Part shown: piece after piece, positions 33,678 to 46,593 of the stretch
Layout: every line of letters begins with the position of its first letter
Numbering within the stretch: position 1 is the first letter of the stretch
NCBI RefSeq assembly: GCF_002217435.1
Contig: NZ_MUHF01000002.1
Span: forward strand, 271,451 to 335,450
Origin: Flavobacterium reichenbachii
GTDB taxonomy: Bacteria; Bacteroidota; Bacteroidia; Flavobacteriales; Flavobacteriaceae
Reading direction: 5' to 3'
Length of the DNA: 64,000 nucleotides
Translations under genes and position numbers: made by a program
Notes under the pieces: model-generated
Told to the model about the DNA's origin: nothing
Databases searched by the model: none
The model's input: only the letters and a program-made list of their open reading frames with translations

Positions 33678-35621
33678 ATGAAACGATATATTTTTAAAAA
33701 TTTAGTTATAGGATCAGTAGTTTTGTTCTCCTTTGCAGGCTGCTCTGATATTTTAGAAGAAAAGCCGCATGATTTTTACGAACCGGGTTACTTTAAAACA
33801 GAACAGGGAGTAATTCAGGGATTAACCTCGCATTATGCACACCTTCGTTACATTTACGGACAAGCCTATTTTTATAATGCCTGCCAAACCGGTACCGATG
33901 AAGCAACTTATGGACAGCAGGCCGATGGGAATTTCAAAGATCACGATCTATCCGGAGTTGGAGTTATAAATCCTAACTCAAGCCGTTCCGACGTTTTGTG
34001 GAATAATTCATATAATGATATAAATACAGCCAGCGGTATTATTGATAATGGAGCCGCAGTGGGTGTCTCCGCCAGCCTTATAGCAGAATCTAAGTTTTTT
34101 AGAGCTTTTGATTATTTTTTGCTCGTGCAGACTTTTGGAGGTGTGCCTTTAGATTTAGGAGCAGGCGAACTCAAATTTAACAGCAAGCCTTCCAGATCTT
34201 CAAAACGAAATACCGTTACAGAAGTTTACACAAAAGCCGTTTTTCCAGATCTTTTAGCTGCAGTAAACGAACTGCCGGATGCTCCTAGATTAACAGGTAC
34301 AGCAACTAAAACTCTGGCTCGTTTAATATTAGCTAAAGCCTATTTGACATACGCATGGTGGCTGGAAAATCCAAATAATATTCCCACCTATCCGGAAACG
34401 CCTAGAACAGATCCGGACGGACATAATGCACAATGGTATTTTCAACAGGCTTATAATATTGCCATAGAAGGAATTAATAATCCGGGACCGTATGCATTAC
34501 AGAATTATTTTTATGATGTCAGCTTAGGATCTAATGACCGTAATAAAGAAATGCTGCTTTATGCAGACCATACAGAAGACAGCGAATATTACAACGGAGG
34601 AAGTCTTTCCTACGGCAGCGGCGGTGCTCCAGATAATTTTGCAGGCTGGATGGGAACATGGAATTATACAGCCATAAGAAGTAAAAATGCATCAGGAGCA
34701 TCGGTATCTACAGTGCAGCGTGCGGCAGATCAGTTTTTAGGCCGTCCGTGGGTAAGAATGGTGCCGCCTATAGAAGTTATTACCAATACTTTTGCAGATA
34801 AAACAAATGATTCGAGATATGATGGAACATTTGCAGCTGTTTACCGCGGCAACTGGAATCTTATAGGAACCGGATTAACCGATGTGGCAACCTTATATAA
34901 TGCTAATGGCTTACCTGTAAAACCAGGTGATGCGATTCTAACTTTTCTTAATGAAGAACCGGCTGCACCAATTACCTATCCTTCTGGAGCAGGTGACAGC
35001 GGTGTTGGCGCCGGAATTTTACCAGGAAGAGCAGATTATGTAATTTCTCCTTTAGGAATAAGCAGAATAGTTTATCCGGGTTTATGGAAATTAGGACCTT
35101 ATCGTACAGATAATGCCGGAGGATTAGGACAGCCAAATGCCGGAAGTACCAGACCGTTTCCTGTAGCCAAATTTTCAGAGCTTTATTTTGTTGCCGCAGA
35201 AGCTGCAGTAAAAGGAGCTTCTGGCGCTGCATCTGCCAGAAATCTTATAAATGTAATCAGAGCCCGTGCAGGAAAATGGCGCTGGGACAATAATGGTAAA
35301 GTGGCAAAAAATGCAGACAACAGCGTTGCATTAACAAATGCAACTCCTGCAGTAATTGATATTAACTATATTCTGGCAGAACGTTCTCGCGAATATTACG
35401 GTGAAGGTTACCGCTGGTATGATTTGGTAAGAACTCAAAAATGGAATGAACTGGCTGGAAAATATTCTATTGGCGGTTCAAATTTTGGTCAGCATACACC
35501 ACAGGTAGTAACAAGAACAATTGATGCCCACCATTATTTGAGACCAATTCCACAAGGACAATTAGATGGTATGGAAATGTCGGCAGCAGACAAACAAGCT
35601 TATCAGAATCCTGGGTACTAA
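33678..35621 (+). CDS. SusD/RagB-family surface lipoprotein (first pair)
   Basis: SusD proteins cap the SusC barrel and bind the glycan at the cell surface. The signal peptide ends LFSFAGC, with the lipid-bearing Cys at residue 22. The 647-residue length is at the long end for the family. Typical features are YEPGYFKTEQGVIQG near the start, AESKFFRAFDYFLLVQTFGGVPL (the TPR helix) and the C-terminal ILAERSREYYGEGYRWYDLVRT. It directly follows its SusC. The next gene is 151 bases away, with a hairpin between. Confidence 0.96.
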   Translation: MKRYIFKNLVIGSVVLFSFAGCSDILEEKPHDFYEPGYFKTEQGVIQGLTSHYAHLRYIYGQAYFYNACQTGTDEATYGQQADGNFKDHDLSGVGVINPNSSRSDVLWNNSYNDINTASGIIDNGAAVGVSASLIAESKFFRAFDYFLLVQTFGGVPLDLGAGELKFNSKPSRSSKRNTVTEVYTKAVFPDLLAAVNELPDAPRLTGTATKTLARLILAKAYLTYAWWLENPNNIPTYPETPRTDPDGHNAQWYFQQAYNIAIEGINNPGPYALQNYFYDVSLGSNDRNKEMLLYADHTEDSEYYNGGSLSYGSGGAPDNFAGWMGTWNYTAIRSKNASGASVSTVQRAADQFLGRPWVRMVPPIEVITNTFADKTNDSRYDGTFAAVYRGNWNLIGTGLTDVATLYNANGLPVKPGDAILTFLNEEPAAPITYPSGAGDSGVGAGILPGRADYVISPLGISRIVYPGLWKLGPYRTDNAGGLGQPNAGSTRPFPVAKFSELYFVAAEAAVKGASGAASARNLINVIRARAGKWRWDNNGKVAKNADNSVALTNATPAVIDINYILAERSREYYGEGYRWYDLVRTQKWNELAGKYSIGGSNFGQHTPQVVTRTIDAHHYLRPIPQGQLDGMEMSAADKQAYQNPGY

Positions 35622-35704
35622 TATTTAAAATTTTCCAGCAAATTAAATAATTATTTATAGGTTTTAGTGTGCCTATGTCATGATTTAAGTTTGTGTTAGT
35701 TGGA

Positions 35705-35732
35705 AGCCGAGGGATAATACTCTCGGCTTTTT
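35705..35732 (+). terminator. Hairpin terminator or attenuator after SusD
   Basis: AGCCGAG and CTCGGCT form a 7-bp GC-rich stem followed by TTTTTA. It lies between the SusD and GH43 genes, so it may lower expression of the downstream enzymes relative to SusC/D. Confidence 0.7.
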
Positions 35733-35772
35733 ATGATTTTCTGAAATATTTAGTACATAATACACCATAACA

Positions 35773-37506
35773 ATGATTACAAGAAAAATATTTTTTGTGC
35801 TTACAGTACTTTTTCTGTGCTCTTTTCATGGCATGGCACAGGGAAATATTCCTAAAAAAGAACAATCCAAAAAAGGTCCGTTTTTTTCTAATGTTACTTA
35901 CACAGGAGAGGATGAGATCTATAAAAATAACCCTTTAAAACCAGACGAATTTTATACTCCAATACTGCAGGGATGTTATCCCGATCCTGCCATTACAAGA
36001 AAAGGCAGCGATTACTACATGGTATGTTCTTCATTTGCCATGTTTCCGGGAGTACCCATTTTCCATTCTAAAGATTTGGTAAACTGGACAGATTTAGGAG
36101 GCGTTTTAAATAATATAGATGAATTTAATCCGCATGATACAGGAATAAGCCAAGGCGTATATGCTCCGGGAATAACCTACAACCCTCATAACGATACTTT
36201 CTATATGATTGTAACGGCATTTTCAGGAGGGCTGGGCAATATTATAGTAAAAACAAAAGATCCTATGAAAGGATGGGGAAGTCCTATAAAATTAGGATTT
36301 GATGGCATTGATCCGTGCATATTTTTTGATGATGACGGAAAAGGCTATGTAGTTCATAATGACGCACCCGATAAAGGCAAAGATTTGTATCAGGGACATC
36401 GCGTCATTAAGGTTTGGGAATATGACGTAATGAATGATAAAGTTATTCCCGGCACAGATAAAATTATAGTAGACGGAGGCGTAGATCTCTCTAAAAAACC
36501 GATCTGGATTGAAGCTCCTCATTTGTACAAAAAAGACGGACGTTATTATCTAATGTGTGCCGAAGGTGGTACAGGAGGTAATCACAGTGAAGTTGTTTTT
36601 GTAAGCGACAGCCCTAAAGGACCATTCAAACCATCATCCAGTAATCCGATTCTGACACAGCGTTATTTTCCAAAAGACAGAGCACAAAAAGTAGACTGGG
36701 CTGGACATGCTGATTTAATTCAAGGACCTGATGATAAATATTACGGAGTTTTTCTAGGTGTTCGCCCTAATGATAAAGATCGAGTGAATACAGGCCGTGA
36801 AACCTTTATCCTGCCAGTAGATTGGTCAGGTGTTTTTCCTGTTTTTGAAAACGGACTTGTGCCCTTAGAACCAAAACTAAAAATGCCTCAGGGAGTTACC
36901 GAAAATAAAACAGGCAAAGACGGATTTTTCCCCAATGGAAACTTTACGTTTATTGAAAATTTTAATTCTAAAAAACTAGATTACAGATGGATTGGATTAA
37001 GAGGACCTCGTGAAAATTTTATTTCTATAACAAAAAAAGGACTGCAGATTAATCCCTTTAATGTAAATATTAAAGAGCTTAAACCCACTTCAACGCTTTT
37101 TTACAGACAACAGCACAATACCTTTTCTTTCACAGCAACTTTAGATTACAATCCTTCATCTGAAAAAGAACTGGCAGGAATTGTAAATCTGCAAAATGAG
37201 CGATTTAATTATGTATTTGGTGTAACTAAAAAAGGAAAAGATACATATATCCTGTTACAAAGAACAGAAAGTGGACAGTCAAAAATTATCGCAAGTGCTA
37301 AAATTGACAATATAAAAAACATTCGTCTTCAGGTAAAAGCAGCGGGTGATAGTTATGAATACAGCTATGCTCTTAATGGTGCTGATTTTGTAAATTTAGG
37401 AACAGCAGTTTCAGGAGATATTCTGTCAACAAATGCAGCCGGAGGTTTTACGGGAGCATTAATAGGATTGTATGCTACAACAGCAAATGATGCGCAGCCA
37501 CAATAA
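35773..37506 (+). CDS. Secreted GH43 xylan-active enzyme with C-terminal beta-sandwich
   Basis: The 577-residue protein has a signal peptide ending HGMAQ (about residue 23). The GH43 propeller covers about 60-370. Its catalytic acids are Asp71 in GCYPDPAITRKG, Asp180 in GFDGIDPCIFFDDDG and Glu247 in IWIEAPHLYKKDG. Residues ~390-570 (FIENFNSKKLDYRWIGLRGP...) form a concanavalin-like beta-sandwich seen in many GH43 xylosidases and arabinofuranosidases. It is probably periplasmic. It follows SusD after a hairpin and is read with the SGNH, esterase, GH115, GH127, GH43 and GH97 genes. Substrate linkage cannot be set by sequence alone. Confidence 0.92.
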   Translation: MITRKIFFVLTVLFLCSFHGMAQGNIPKKEQSKKGPFFSNVTYTGEDEIYKNNPLKPDEFYTPILQGCYPDPAITRKGSDYYMVCSSFAMFPGVPIFHSKDLVNWTDLGGVLNNIDEFNPHDTGISQGVYAPGITYNPHNDTFYMIVTAFSGGLGNIIVKTKDPMKGWGSPIKLGFDGIDPCIFFDDDGKGYVVHNDAPDKGKDLYQGHRVIKVWEYDVMNDKVIPGTDKIIVDGGVDLSKKPIWIEAPHLYKKDGRYYLMCAEGGTGGNHSEVVFVSDSPKGPFKPSSSNPILTQRYFPKDRAQKVDWAGHADLIQGPDDKYYGVFLGVRPNDKDRVNTGRETFILPVDWSGVFPVFENGLVPLEPKLKMPQGVTENKTGKDGFFPNGNFTFIENFNSKKLDYRWIGLRGPRENFISITKKGLQINPFNVNIKELKPTSTLFYRQQHNTFSFTATLDYNPSSEKELAGIVNLQNERFNYVFGVTKKGKDTYILLQRTESGQSKIIASAKIDNIKNIRLQVKAAGDSYEYSYALNGADFVNLGTAVSGDILSTNAAGGFTGALIGLYATTANDAQPQ

Positions 37507-37557
37507 GACAGGATTTATTTTAATTTGAATTAACAACAAAACCTTAATTTTTAATAC

Positions 37558-38790
37558 ATGAATTTAAAAAGAAGATATATAAAATCGATTGTCCTTTTAA
37601 GTTTCCTGTTTTTAATTGCAGGTTGCAAATCCAGTTCATCAGTATCCAAAAAAGACCATCAAAATTGGACAGGCAGCTGGGCTTCGGCTCAAATGCTGGT
37701 TGAACCAAACAATATGCCTCCATCGCCGGGACTTGCACAGCATACACTGCGTCAGATTATTAAAGTATCATTGGGAGGCAAACGTATTAAATTACGATTT
37801 TCTAATTTGTTTAGTGATCAGCCTACAGTTTTGAAATCTGTAAGTGTTGCCAATGTAATTGATGCGCCTGTTATTGATCCAAAAACGCAGAAGATGCTTC
37901 TGTTTAATGGAAATTCAGAAATAACACTCGAACCTGGACAAGAAGTGTTTTCAGATGCTTTTGATTTTGAATTACAACCGGGACAGCTTTTAGCGATTAC
38001 GATTCATTACGGAGAAGTTTCCTCAAAAGTATCCGGTCATCCTGGTTCACGCACGACATCCTACATTTTAGAAGGAGATCAAAACAACAATGCCTCTTTT
38101 GCCGGAGCTGTAAAAACAGACCATTGGTATTCTATTACGGGGTTGGATATTTGTGCCGATAATGATGAGGTTAACGTAGTTTGTCTGGGAAATTCAATTA
38201 CCGACGGACGCGGCTCAGGAACAAATAAACAAAACCGCTGGACTGATATTTTGGCAGCACGTCTAAATGCAGACAAAAGCACGCGTCATATTGGAGTATT
38301 AAATTTAGGAATCGGAGGAAATTGTGTTCTAAAAGGAGGTCTGGGACCTACTGCATTGGATCGTTTTGGCAGAGATGTGCTTTCTCAGGCAGGAACAAAA
38401 TGGCTCATTATTCTGGAAGGCATAAACGATATTGGCGGTATTAAACGTGCCGAAGATGCCCCCATCAGAGCCAACGAACTAATCGAAGCGTATAAAGTCA
38501 TGATAGAAAAGGCGCATTCTAAAGGGATTAAAGTGTATGGATGTACAATTTTACCATTTCAAAAATCATTCTATGACGCGCCTTTCAAACAAGAAGCGAG
38601 AGACATTGTCAATAACTGGATTCGTAGCAGTAAAAACTTTGATGCTGTTATTGATTTTGATAAAATAATGACTTCAGAAATAGGCTCAAAAACCATTTCA
38701 TCAAACCTGCACGACGGTGACTTTTTGCATCCAAACGAACTCGGTTATCTCACAATGGGACAAGCGATAGATTTGAATTTATTTAAATAA
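37558..38790 (+). CDS. SGNH/GDSL hydrolase lipoprotein, probable carbohydrate acetylesterase
   Basis: The 410-residue lipoprotein has a lipobox LIAGC (Cys23). Residues ~35-195 form an N-terminal beta-sandwich-like domain (WTGSWASAQMLVEPNN...LRQIIKVSLGGKRIKLRFSNLF). The SGNH hydrolase domain has block I as VVCLGNSITDG with Ser213, the conserved Asn in LEGINDIGG and the terminal DxxH as DFLHPNELGY. This two-domain arrangement occurs in secreted GDSL esterases of plant-wall loci, and removal of acetyl groups from xylan is the likely role from context. The substrate is inferred. Confidence 0.87.
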   Translation: MNLKRRYIKSIVLLSFLFLIAGCKSSSSVSKKDHQNWTGSWASAQMLVEPNNMPPSPGLAQHTLRQIIKVSLGGKRIKLRFSNLFSDQPTVLKSVSVANVIDAPVIDPKTQKMLLFNGNSEITLEPGQEVFSDAFDFELQPGQLLAITIHYGEVSSKVSGHPGSRTTSYILEGDQNNNASFAGAVKTDHWYSITGLDICADNDEVNVVCLGNSITDGRGSGTNKQNRWTDILAARLNADKSTRHIGVLNLGIGGNCVLKGGLGPTALDRFGRDVLSQAGTKWLIILEGINDIGGIKRAEDAPIRANELIEAYKVMIEKAHSKGIKVYGCTILPFQKSFYDAPFKQEARDIVNNWIRSSKNFDAVIDFDKIMTSEIGSKTISSNLHDGDFLHPNELGYLTMGQAIDLNLFK

Positions 38791-38857
38791 AATTGTGCGT
38801 GGCTTAGCAGTTTGTTTACAAATTTATCGGCCAGCATTTAATGTTTTTTGACACTAA

Positions 38858-41593
<2,736 letters not shown>

Positions 41594-41635
41594 AGATTAA
41601 AAAAAAAGTAATTGAATTGCATAATACTAAAGTTC

Positions 41636-44170
41636 ATGAAGACATTTTCAAAATATATCCTCACACTTCTTATCGTTTTTAGTTCTGGTATTTTAAAAGC
41701 GCAGTCGTTTATTACAACTCAAAAAGAGAACAATGTTATTACAATAAAAGAGAAATCTTCACACTTATATTTTCTTGTCAGCAGCGGATCTGATGCCGGA
41801 GTTTTGCGTGCAATCACTAATTTACAAATAGATTTTGAGAAAGTGACTGGAGAAAAACCATCAATCTTAAATCAGAAACAAAATGCATTATCGCCATTAA
41901 TTATCATTGGAACAATCGGAACCAATTCTGTGATTGATGATTTAGTTAAAGCAAATAAAATCGATGGAAAACAACTCAAAGGTAAAAACGAAAAATTTAT
42001 CATTCAAAACATAAAAAATCCCTTTAAAGGAATTGAGGAAGCCATCGTTATTGTGGGAAGCGACAAGAGGGGAACCATTTACGGAATATATGAGTTGTCC
42101 AAACAAATAGGTGTATCTCCCTGGTATTATTGGGCAGATGTTCCTGTAAAAAAAAATGAAACTATTTATTTTATAAAAGGAATTTATACAGATGGAGAAC
42201 CCGCCGTAAAATACAGAGGGATTTTTCTAAATGATGAAGCTCCGGCATTGAGCGGATGGGCAAAAAAAACTTTCGGAGGATTTAACAGCAGTTTCTATGA
42301 GAAAGTTTTCGAATTGCTGCTGCGTTTAAAATCCAATTATATCTGGCCTGCCATGTGGGGTAGTGCTTTTTATGATGATGATCCTGCAAGCGGGCCTCTG
42401 GCAAATGAAATGGGCATTATTGTGGGAACATCGCATCATGAACCTATGGCTTTGGCACAAACAGACTGGCATCGTTATATTAAGAAAAACAATCTTGCTA
42501 ATGTTTGGGATTACTCTAAAAATAAAGAGGTTTTAGATCAATTCTGGAAAAGCGGTATCCAGCGTAGTAAAAACTGGGAAAAACTGGTAACGGTAGGAAT
42601 GCGCGGCGATGGAGATGAAGCAATGAGCGAAGGAACAAATATCAGTCTGCTGGAAAATATCGTAAAACAACAGCGCCTTATTATTGAGAAAGAAACAGGA
42701 AAATCACCAGAAAAAACACCTCAGGTCTGGGCTTTGTACAAAGAAGTTCAGGATTATTACGATCAGGGAATGCGCGTGCCTGACGATGTAATTTTATTAT
42801 TTTGTGATGACAATTGGGGAAATGTGCGCAAACTTCCTGATTTGACCAAACCGCTGCACAAAGGCGGTTACGGAATGTATTATCACTTTGATTATGTGGG
42901 AGGACCCCGAAATTCAAAATGGATAAATATTAGTCCGATACAAAGAGTCTGGGAGCAAATGAATCTCAGTTATGAGCATGGCGTCGATAAGGTTTGGATT
43001 GTAAATGTTGGGGATCTTAAACCAATGGAATTTCCGATAAGCTTCTTTTTAGATATGGCATGGAATCCAAAGAAATTCAATTCTCAAAATCTTTTTGAAT
43101 TTACCGAAAGCTGGGCTGTCCAACAGTTTGGAAAAAAGCATTCTAAAGAAATCGCAGTTTTATTAAATACATATCCAAAATTCAACAGACGCGTTACCCC
43201 AGAAATGCTGGACAGCAATACCTACAGTCTGGAAAATTATAATGAATTTGAAACCGTTGTAAATGATTATAAAAATTTATCCCTCGATGCGTATCGAATT
43301 TACAATGATATTCCAAATGAATATAAAGATGCTTATTTTCAGTTGGTTTTATATCCTATAGATGCCTGCAGCAATCTTTATGAAATGTATTATGCACAAG
43401 CCAAAAATAAAAAACTGGCTGCAGAAGAAAACATTCTGGCCAATACGTATGCAGATCAGGTTAAATTTAATTTTTCGAGAGATTCTATTTTGCAGCATAA
43501 ATACAACAATGAAATTTCAGGCGGGAAATGGACTCATATAATGGATCAAATGAGAATTGGTTACAAAGCCTGGCACGATACTCCCAAAAATATTCTCCCA
43601 AAAATCAGCTATGTTACTAAAACAAGTGAGACAGCACAAAAAGTATTTTTAGAGAAAGAAGGGTATGTTTCTATAGAAGCCGAACATTTTTCTAAAGTAA
43701 ATAATTCAGACAAAATTCATTGGGAAGTAATTCCGGATTTCGGAAAAACAAAAAGCGGTATAACGGTATTTCCTTCAAATTTATATCCAGATTCGAAGGA
43801 AAATATTTTTGTTGAATATGAAATGAATTTTACTTCTACAGGCGATTTTAAAGTAGAACTGCTTTTGGCTCCTACACTTAATTTTAACAGCAATAAGGGA
43901 CTGCGTTATGAAATTTCTTTTGATGGAGAAAAACCGCAGCAGGTTAATTTTAACGCAAATTATCGTGGCGAGTTAGGAAAATGGCAGGCAGAACACATGA
44001 TTCATTCTGTAACTTCACATAAAATTCTAAAAACAGGAAGGCATACCTTGCGATTTAGAGTCTTAGATCCCGGAATCGTATTGCAGAAAATTTTGATTGA
44101 TACTGGTGCATTAAAATCTTCTTATCTTGGAGCTCCTGAAAGTGCAAGCATCCTTCAGGATAAATTTTAA
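41636..44170 (+). CDS. GH115 xylan alpha-1,2-glucuronidase
   Basis: GH115 removes (4-O-methyl-)glucuronic acid from internal as well as terminal xylose units of polymeric xylan, complementing GH67. From the ATG at 41636 the protein is 844 residues with signal peptide MKTFSKYILTLLIVFSSGILKAQ. An in-frame TTG eight codons earlier was not used. Family landmarks include AVIVGSDKRGTIYGIYELSKQIGVSPWYYWADV-type sequence near 140, then VKYRGIFLNDEAPALSGWA, LKSNYIWPAMWGSAF, GIIVGTSHHEPM and LLFCDDNWGNVRKLP. A C-terminal beta-sandwich begins near residue 665 (YVSIEAEHFSKVNNSDKIHW). It lies in the middle of the enzyme run behind the first SusC/SusD pair. Confidence 0.95.
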   Translation: MKTFSKYILTLLIVFSSGILKAQSFITTQKENNVITIKEKSSHLYFLVSSGSDAGVLRAITNLQIDFEKVTGEKPSILNQKQNALSPLIIIGTIGTNSVIDDLVKANKIDGKQLKGKNEKFIIQNIKNPFKGIEEAIVIVGSDKRGTIYGIYELSKQIGVSPWYYWADVPVKKNETIYFIKGIYTDGEPAVKYRGIFLNDEAPALSGWAKKTFGGFNSSFYEKVFELLLRLKSNYIWPAMWGSAFYDDDPASGPLANEMGIIVGTSHHEPMALAQTDWHRYIKKNNLANVWDYSKNKEVLDQFWKSGIQRSKNWEKLVTVGMRGDGDEAMSEGTNISLLENIVKQQRLIIEKETGKSPEKTPQVWALYKEVQDYYDQGMRVPDDVILLFCDDNWGNVRKLPDLTKPLHKGGYGMYYHFDYVGGPRNSKWINISPIQRVWEQMNLSYEHGVDKVWIVNVGDLKPMEFPISFFLDMAWNPKKFNSQNLFEFTESWAVQQFGKKHSKEIAVLLNTYPKFNRRVTPEMLDSNTYSLENYNEFETVVNDYKNLSLDAYRIYNDIPNEYKDAYFQLVLYPIDACSNLYEMYYAQAKNKKLAAEENILANTYADQVKFNFSRDSILQHKYNNEISGGKWTHIMDQMRIGYKAWHDTPKNILPKISYVTKTSETAQKVFLEKEGYVSIEAEHFSKVNNSDKIHWEVIPDFGKTKSGITVFPSNLYPDSKENIFVEYEMNFTSTGDFKVELLLAPTLNFNSNKGLRYEISFDGEKPQQVNFNANYRGELGKWQAEHMIHSVTSHKILKTGRHTLRFRVLDPGIVLQKILIDTGALKSSYLGAPESASILQDKF

Positions 44171-44188
44171 GTTTATAAAATATTGAAA

Positions 44189-46528
44189 ATGAAGCAATCT
44201 ATCCTGTTTGTATCCAGAAAATTAATAAGATTGATTATGGTGAATTTTAAAGTAAAATACAGAAGATTATTTTGTTCAGCGGTAGTATTTGTTGGATTTT
44301 CGGCAGTTGCCCAGCTGAAAACTTTTCCTCTTCAGGAAGTAAGATTAAATGCAGGTCCGTTTAAAAATGCACAAGATGTTGATCTTAATTATATTCTTGC
44401 CTTAAATCCCGATAAACTTTTGGCACCTTATCTAATAGACGCCGCTTTACCTGTAAAATCGGAACGGTATGGCAATTGGGAAAGTATGGGTCTTGACGGT
44501 CATATTGCAGGTCATTATTTATCAGCTTTATCCCAGATGTATGCCTCTACCGGAAATACAGAGCTTAAAAACAGATTAGATTATATGCTTTCTGAACTGT
44601 CCCGCTGTCAGGAAAAAAATGGAGACGGTTATGTGGGAGGCATTCCTCAAGGAAAGGTTTTTTGGAAACGAATTCATAATGGAGACATCGACGGAAGTAA
44701 TTTTGGATTGAATAATACTTGGGTTCCCATTTACAATATTCATAAACTTTTTGCCGGTTTAAACGATGCGTATCAATATACCGGAAATGAAAAAGCAAAA
44801 GAGATTTTAATAAAATTAGGAGATTGGTTTATTCAGTTAATTGAGCCGCTTACAGAAGAGCAGATTCAAAATATTTTAAAAACAGAACACGGCGGCATCA
44901 ACGAGTCTTTTGCAGATTTATACCTAATTACAAAGGATAAAAAATACCTCGAAACAGCACAAAAAATTTCGCATAAATCCCTTTTGAATTCTTTATTAAA
45001 AAAAGAAGATAAACTTACCGGTATGCATGCCAACACCCAGATACCAAAAGTTATTGGTTTCGAAAAAATAGGATCTGTTTCTGGAAACAAGCAATGGCAC
45101 GAAGCGGCGGCTTTTTTCTGGGATAATGTTACGCAGAAACGCAGTGTAGCATTTGGAGGTAATAGCGTTGCCGAACATTTTAATGCTATTGATGATTTTA
45201 GCGGTATGCTGAAATCGAATCAAGGACCAGAAACGTGTAATTCGTATAATATGGAACGTCTGAGTAAAGCCTTGTTCCTGCATAAAAACGATATAAATTA
45301 TCTCGATTTCTATGAGCGTACACTTTACAATCACATTCTTTCGAGCCAGCATCCTCAAAAAGGAGGTTTTGTATATTTTACTCCAATTCGACCGAATCAT
45401 TATCGGGTATATTCTCAGCCAGAAACCAGTATGTGGTGCTGTGTAGGATCAGGGCTGGAAAATCATACCAAATACGGCGAGTTAATTTACAGCCATACAG
45501 ACAATGCTGTTTTTGTGAACCTTTTTATCGCGTCAGTTTTAAATTGGAATGAAAACGGAATTGAAATAGAACAGATAACAAAATTTCCTTATGAAAACAG
45601 TTCAGAACTCGTTTTAAAAGTTAAGAAATCTAAAGTTTTTGATTTAAACATTCGTCATCCTAAATGGGCAGAAGATTTTAAAATATTCATAAACGGAAAA
45701 GAACAACAAATCGAAGTAAAAACATCTGGTTATGTTACACTTACCAGAAAGTGGAAATCTGCCGACCGCGTAAATATCATATTCAAAACCAAAACTCATT
45801 TGGAGCGCCTGCCCGACGGCTCTAATTGGAGTGCTTTTGTAAACGGACCAATTGTTCTGGCGGCTAAGACGTCTGCACAAGCATTAGACGGATTATTTGC
45901 AGATGACAGCCGAATGGGACATGTTGCAGCCGGAAAATACATTCCGATCGACAAAGCCTACACATTAATAGGAGATGAAGCCAGTTCTATTTTACGATTA
46001 AAGGAATTAGGAAATATGCATTTTGCTTTGGATTCATTAGAATTAGAACCTTTTTTCGAACTGCATGATGCTCGTTATCAAATGTATTTTCAAATTTTTT
46101 CGGAAAAAGAGTATAAAGAAAAACAACAGAAAATGCGTGAGCAGGAAATAAAAGAACTCGCTCTTGAAAGTGCGACAATAGATAAAATTAACTGCGGAGA
46201 ACAGCAGCCCGAAGTTGATCATTTTTACAGAGGAGAAAAAAGCGATTCGGGTTATGACGAAGGTAAATTTTGGAGAAGTACCAAATCGTATATTTCATAC
46301 CAAATGATAAATAAAAATGCATCGGGAAAGTTTTTGGATATAACTGTTCTGGATCAATTTAAAATGGATCAAATCAGCATTCTTATTAATGATAAACCTG
46401 CTAAAATAATTTCTTTAGAGGATAAAAAAATCAGATTGGATATGGAAAAAAAGGAAAATATCAGCATTAAAATAGTAGTAAAGGAAGGAATGTCCAGTCC
46501 AAAATTTCATCAATTACGAATTTTATAA
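44189..46528 (+). CDS. GH127 (DUF1680) beta-L-arabinofuranosidase-like enzyme
   Basis: GH127 enzymes remove beta-L-arabinofuranose with a zinc-bound cysteine nucleophile. From the ATG at 44189 the protein has 779 residues; an ATG at 44237 gives a more standard signal peptide (MVNFKVKYRRLFCSAVVFVGFSAVAQ) and may be the true start. Zinc/nucleophile residues are in place: Glu348 and Cys350 in GPETCNSYNM, and Cys417-Cys418 in MWCCVGSG. The (alpha/alpha)6 domain starts DVDLNYILALNPDKLLAPYL, with GHIAGHYLSALSQMYAST and LNNTWVPIYNIHKLFAGL. The C-terminal ~200 residues are beta-rich. Related enzymes have other L-arabinose linkages, so the exact target in this locus is open. Confidence 0.88.
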   Translation: MKQSILFVSRKLIRLIMVNFKVKYRRLFCSAVVFVGFSAVAQLKTFPLQEVRLNAGPFKNAQDVDLNYILALNPDKLLAPYLIDAALPVKSERYGNWESMGLDGHIAGHYLSALSQMYASTGNTELKNRLDYMLSELSRCQEKNGDGYVGGIPQGKVFWKRIHNGDIDGSNFGLNNTWVPIYNIHKLFAGLNDAYQYTGNEKAKEILIKLGDWFIQLIEPLTEEQIQNILKTEHGGINESFADLYLITKDKKYLETAQKISHKSLLNSLLKKEDKLTGMHANTQIPKVIGFEKIGSVSGNKQWHEAAAFFWDNVTQKRSVAFGGNSVAEHFNAIDDFSGMLKSNQGPETCNSYNMERLSKALFLHKNDINYLDFYERTLYNHILSSQHPQKGGFVYFTPIRPNHYRVYSQPETSMWCCVGSGLENHTKYGELIYSHTDNAVFVNLFIASVLNWNENGIEIEQITKFPYENSSELVLKVKKSKVFDLNIRHPKWAEDFKIFINGKEQQIEVKTSGYVTLTRKWKSADRVNIIFKTKTHLERLPDGSNWSAFVNGPIVLAAKTSAQALDGLFADDSRMGHVAAGKYIPIDKAYTLIGDEASSILRLKELGNMHFALDSLELEPFFELHDARYQMYFQIFSEKEYKEKQQKMREQEIKELALESATIDKINCGEQQPEVDHFYRGEKSDSGYDEGKFWRSTKSYISYQMINKNASGKFLDITVLDQFKMDQISILINDKPAKIISLEDKKIRLDMEKKENISIKIVVKEGMSSPKFHQLRIL

Positions 46529-46593
46529 TGCTTCTGCATATGGATCAATTTCATTTTGTAAATAGTTTTAAAATTTTATACGACAGCAATACT

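Noticed and set aside
37583..37594. ATCGATTG-like sequence resembling the LacI-type operator
   Set aside because: It lies inside the SGNH hydrolase signal-peptide coding region and only one half of the palindrome fits.
44996..45400. Open frame of 134 codons on the minus strand
   Set aside because: Antisense to GH127, no recognisable domain, no promoter element; a shadow of the real gene.
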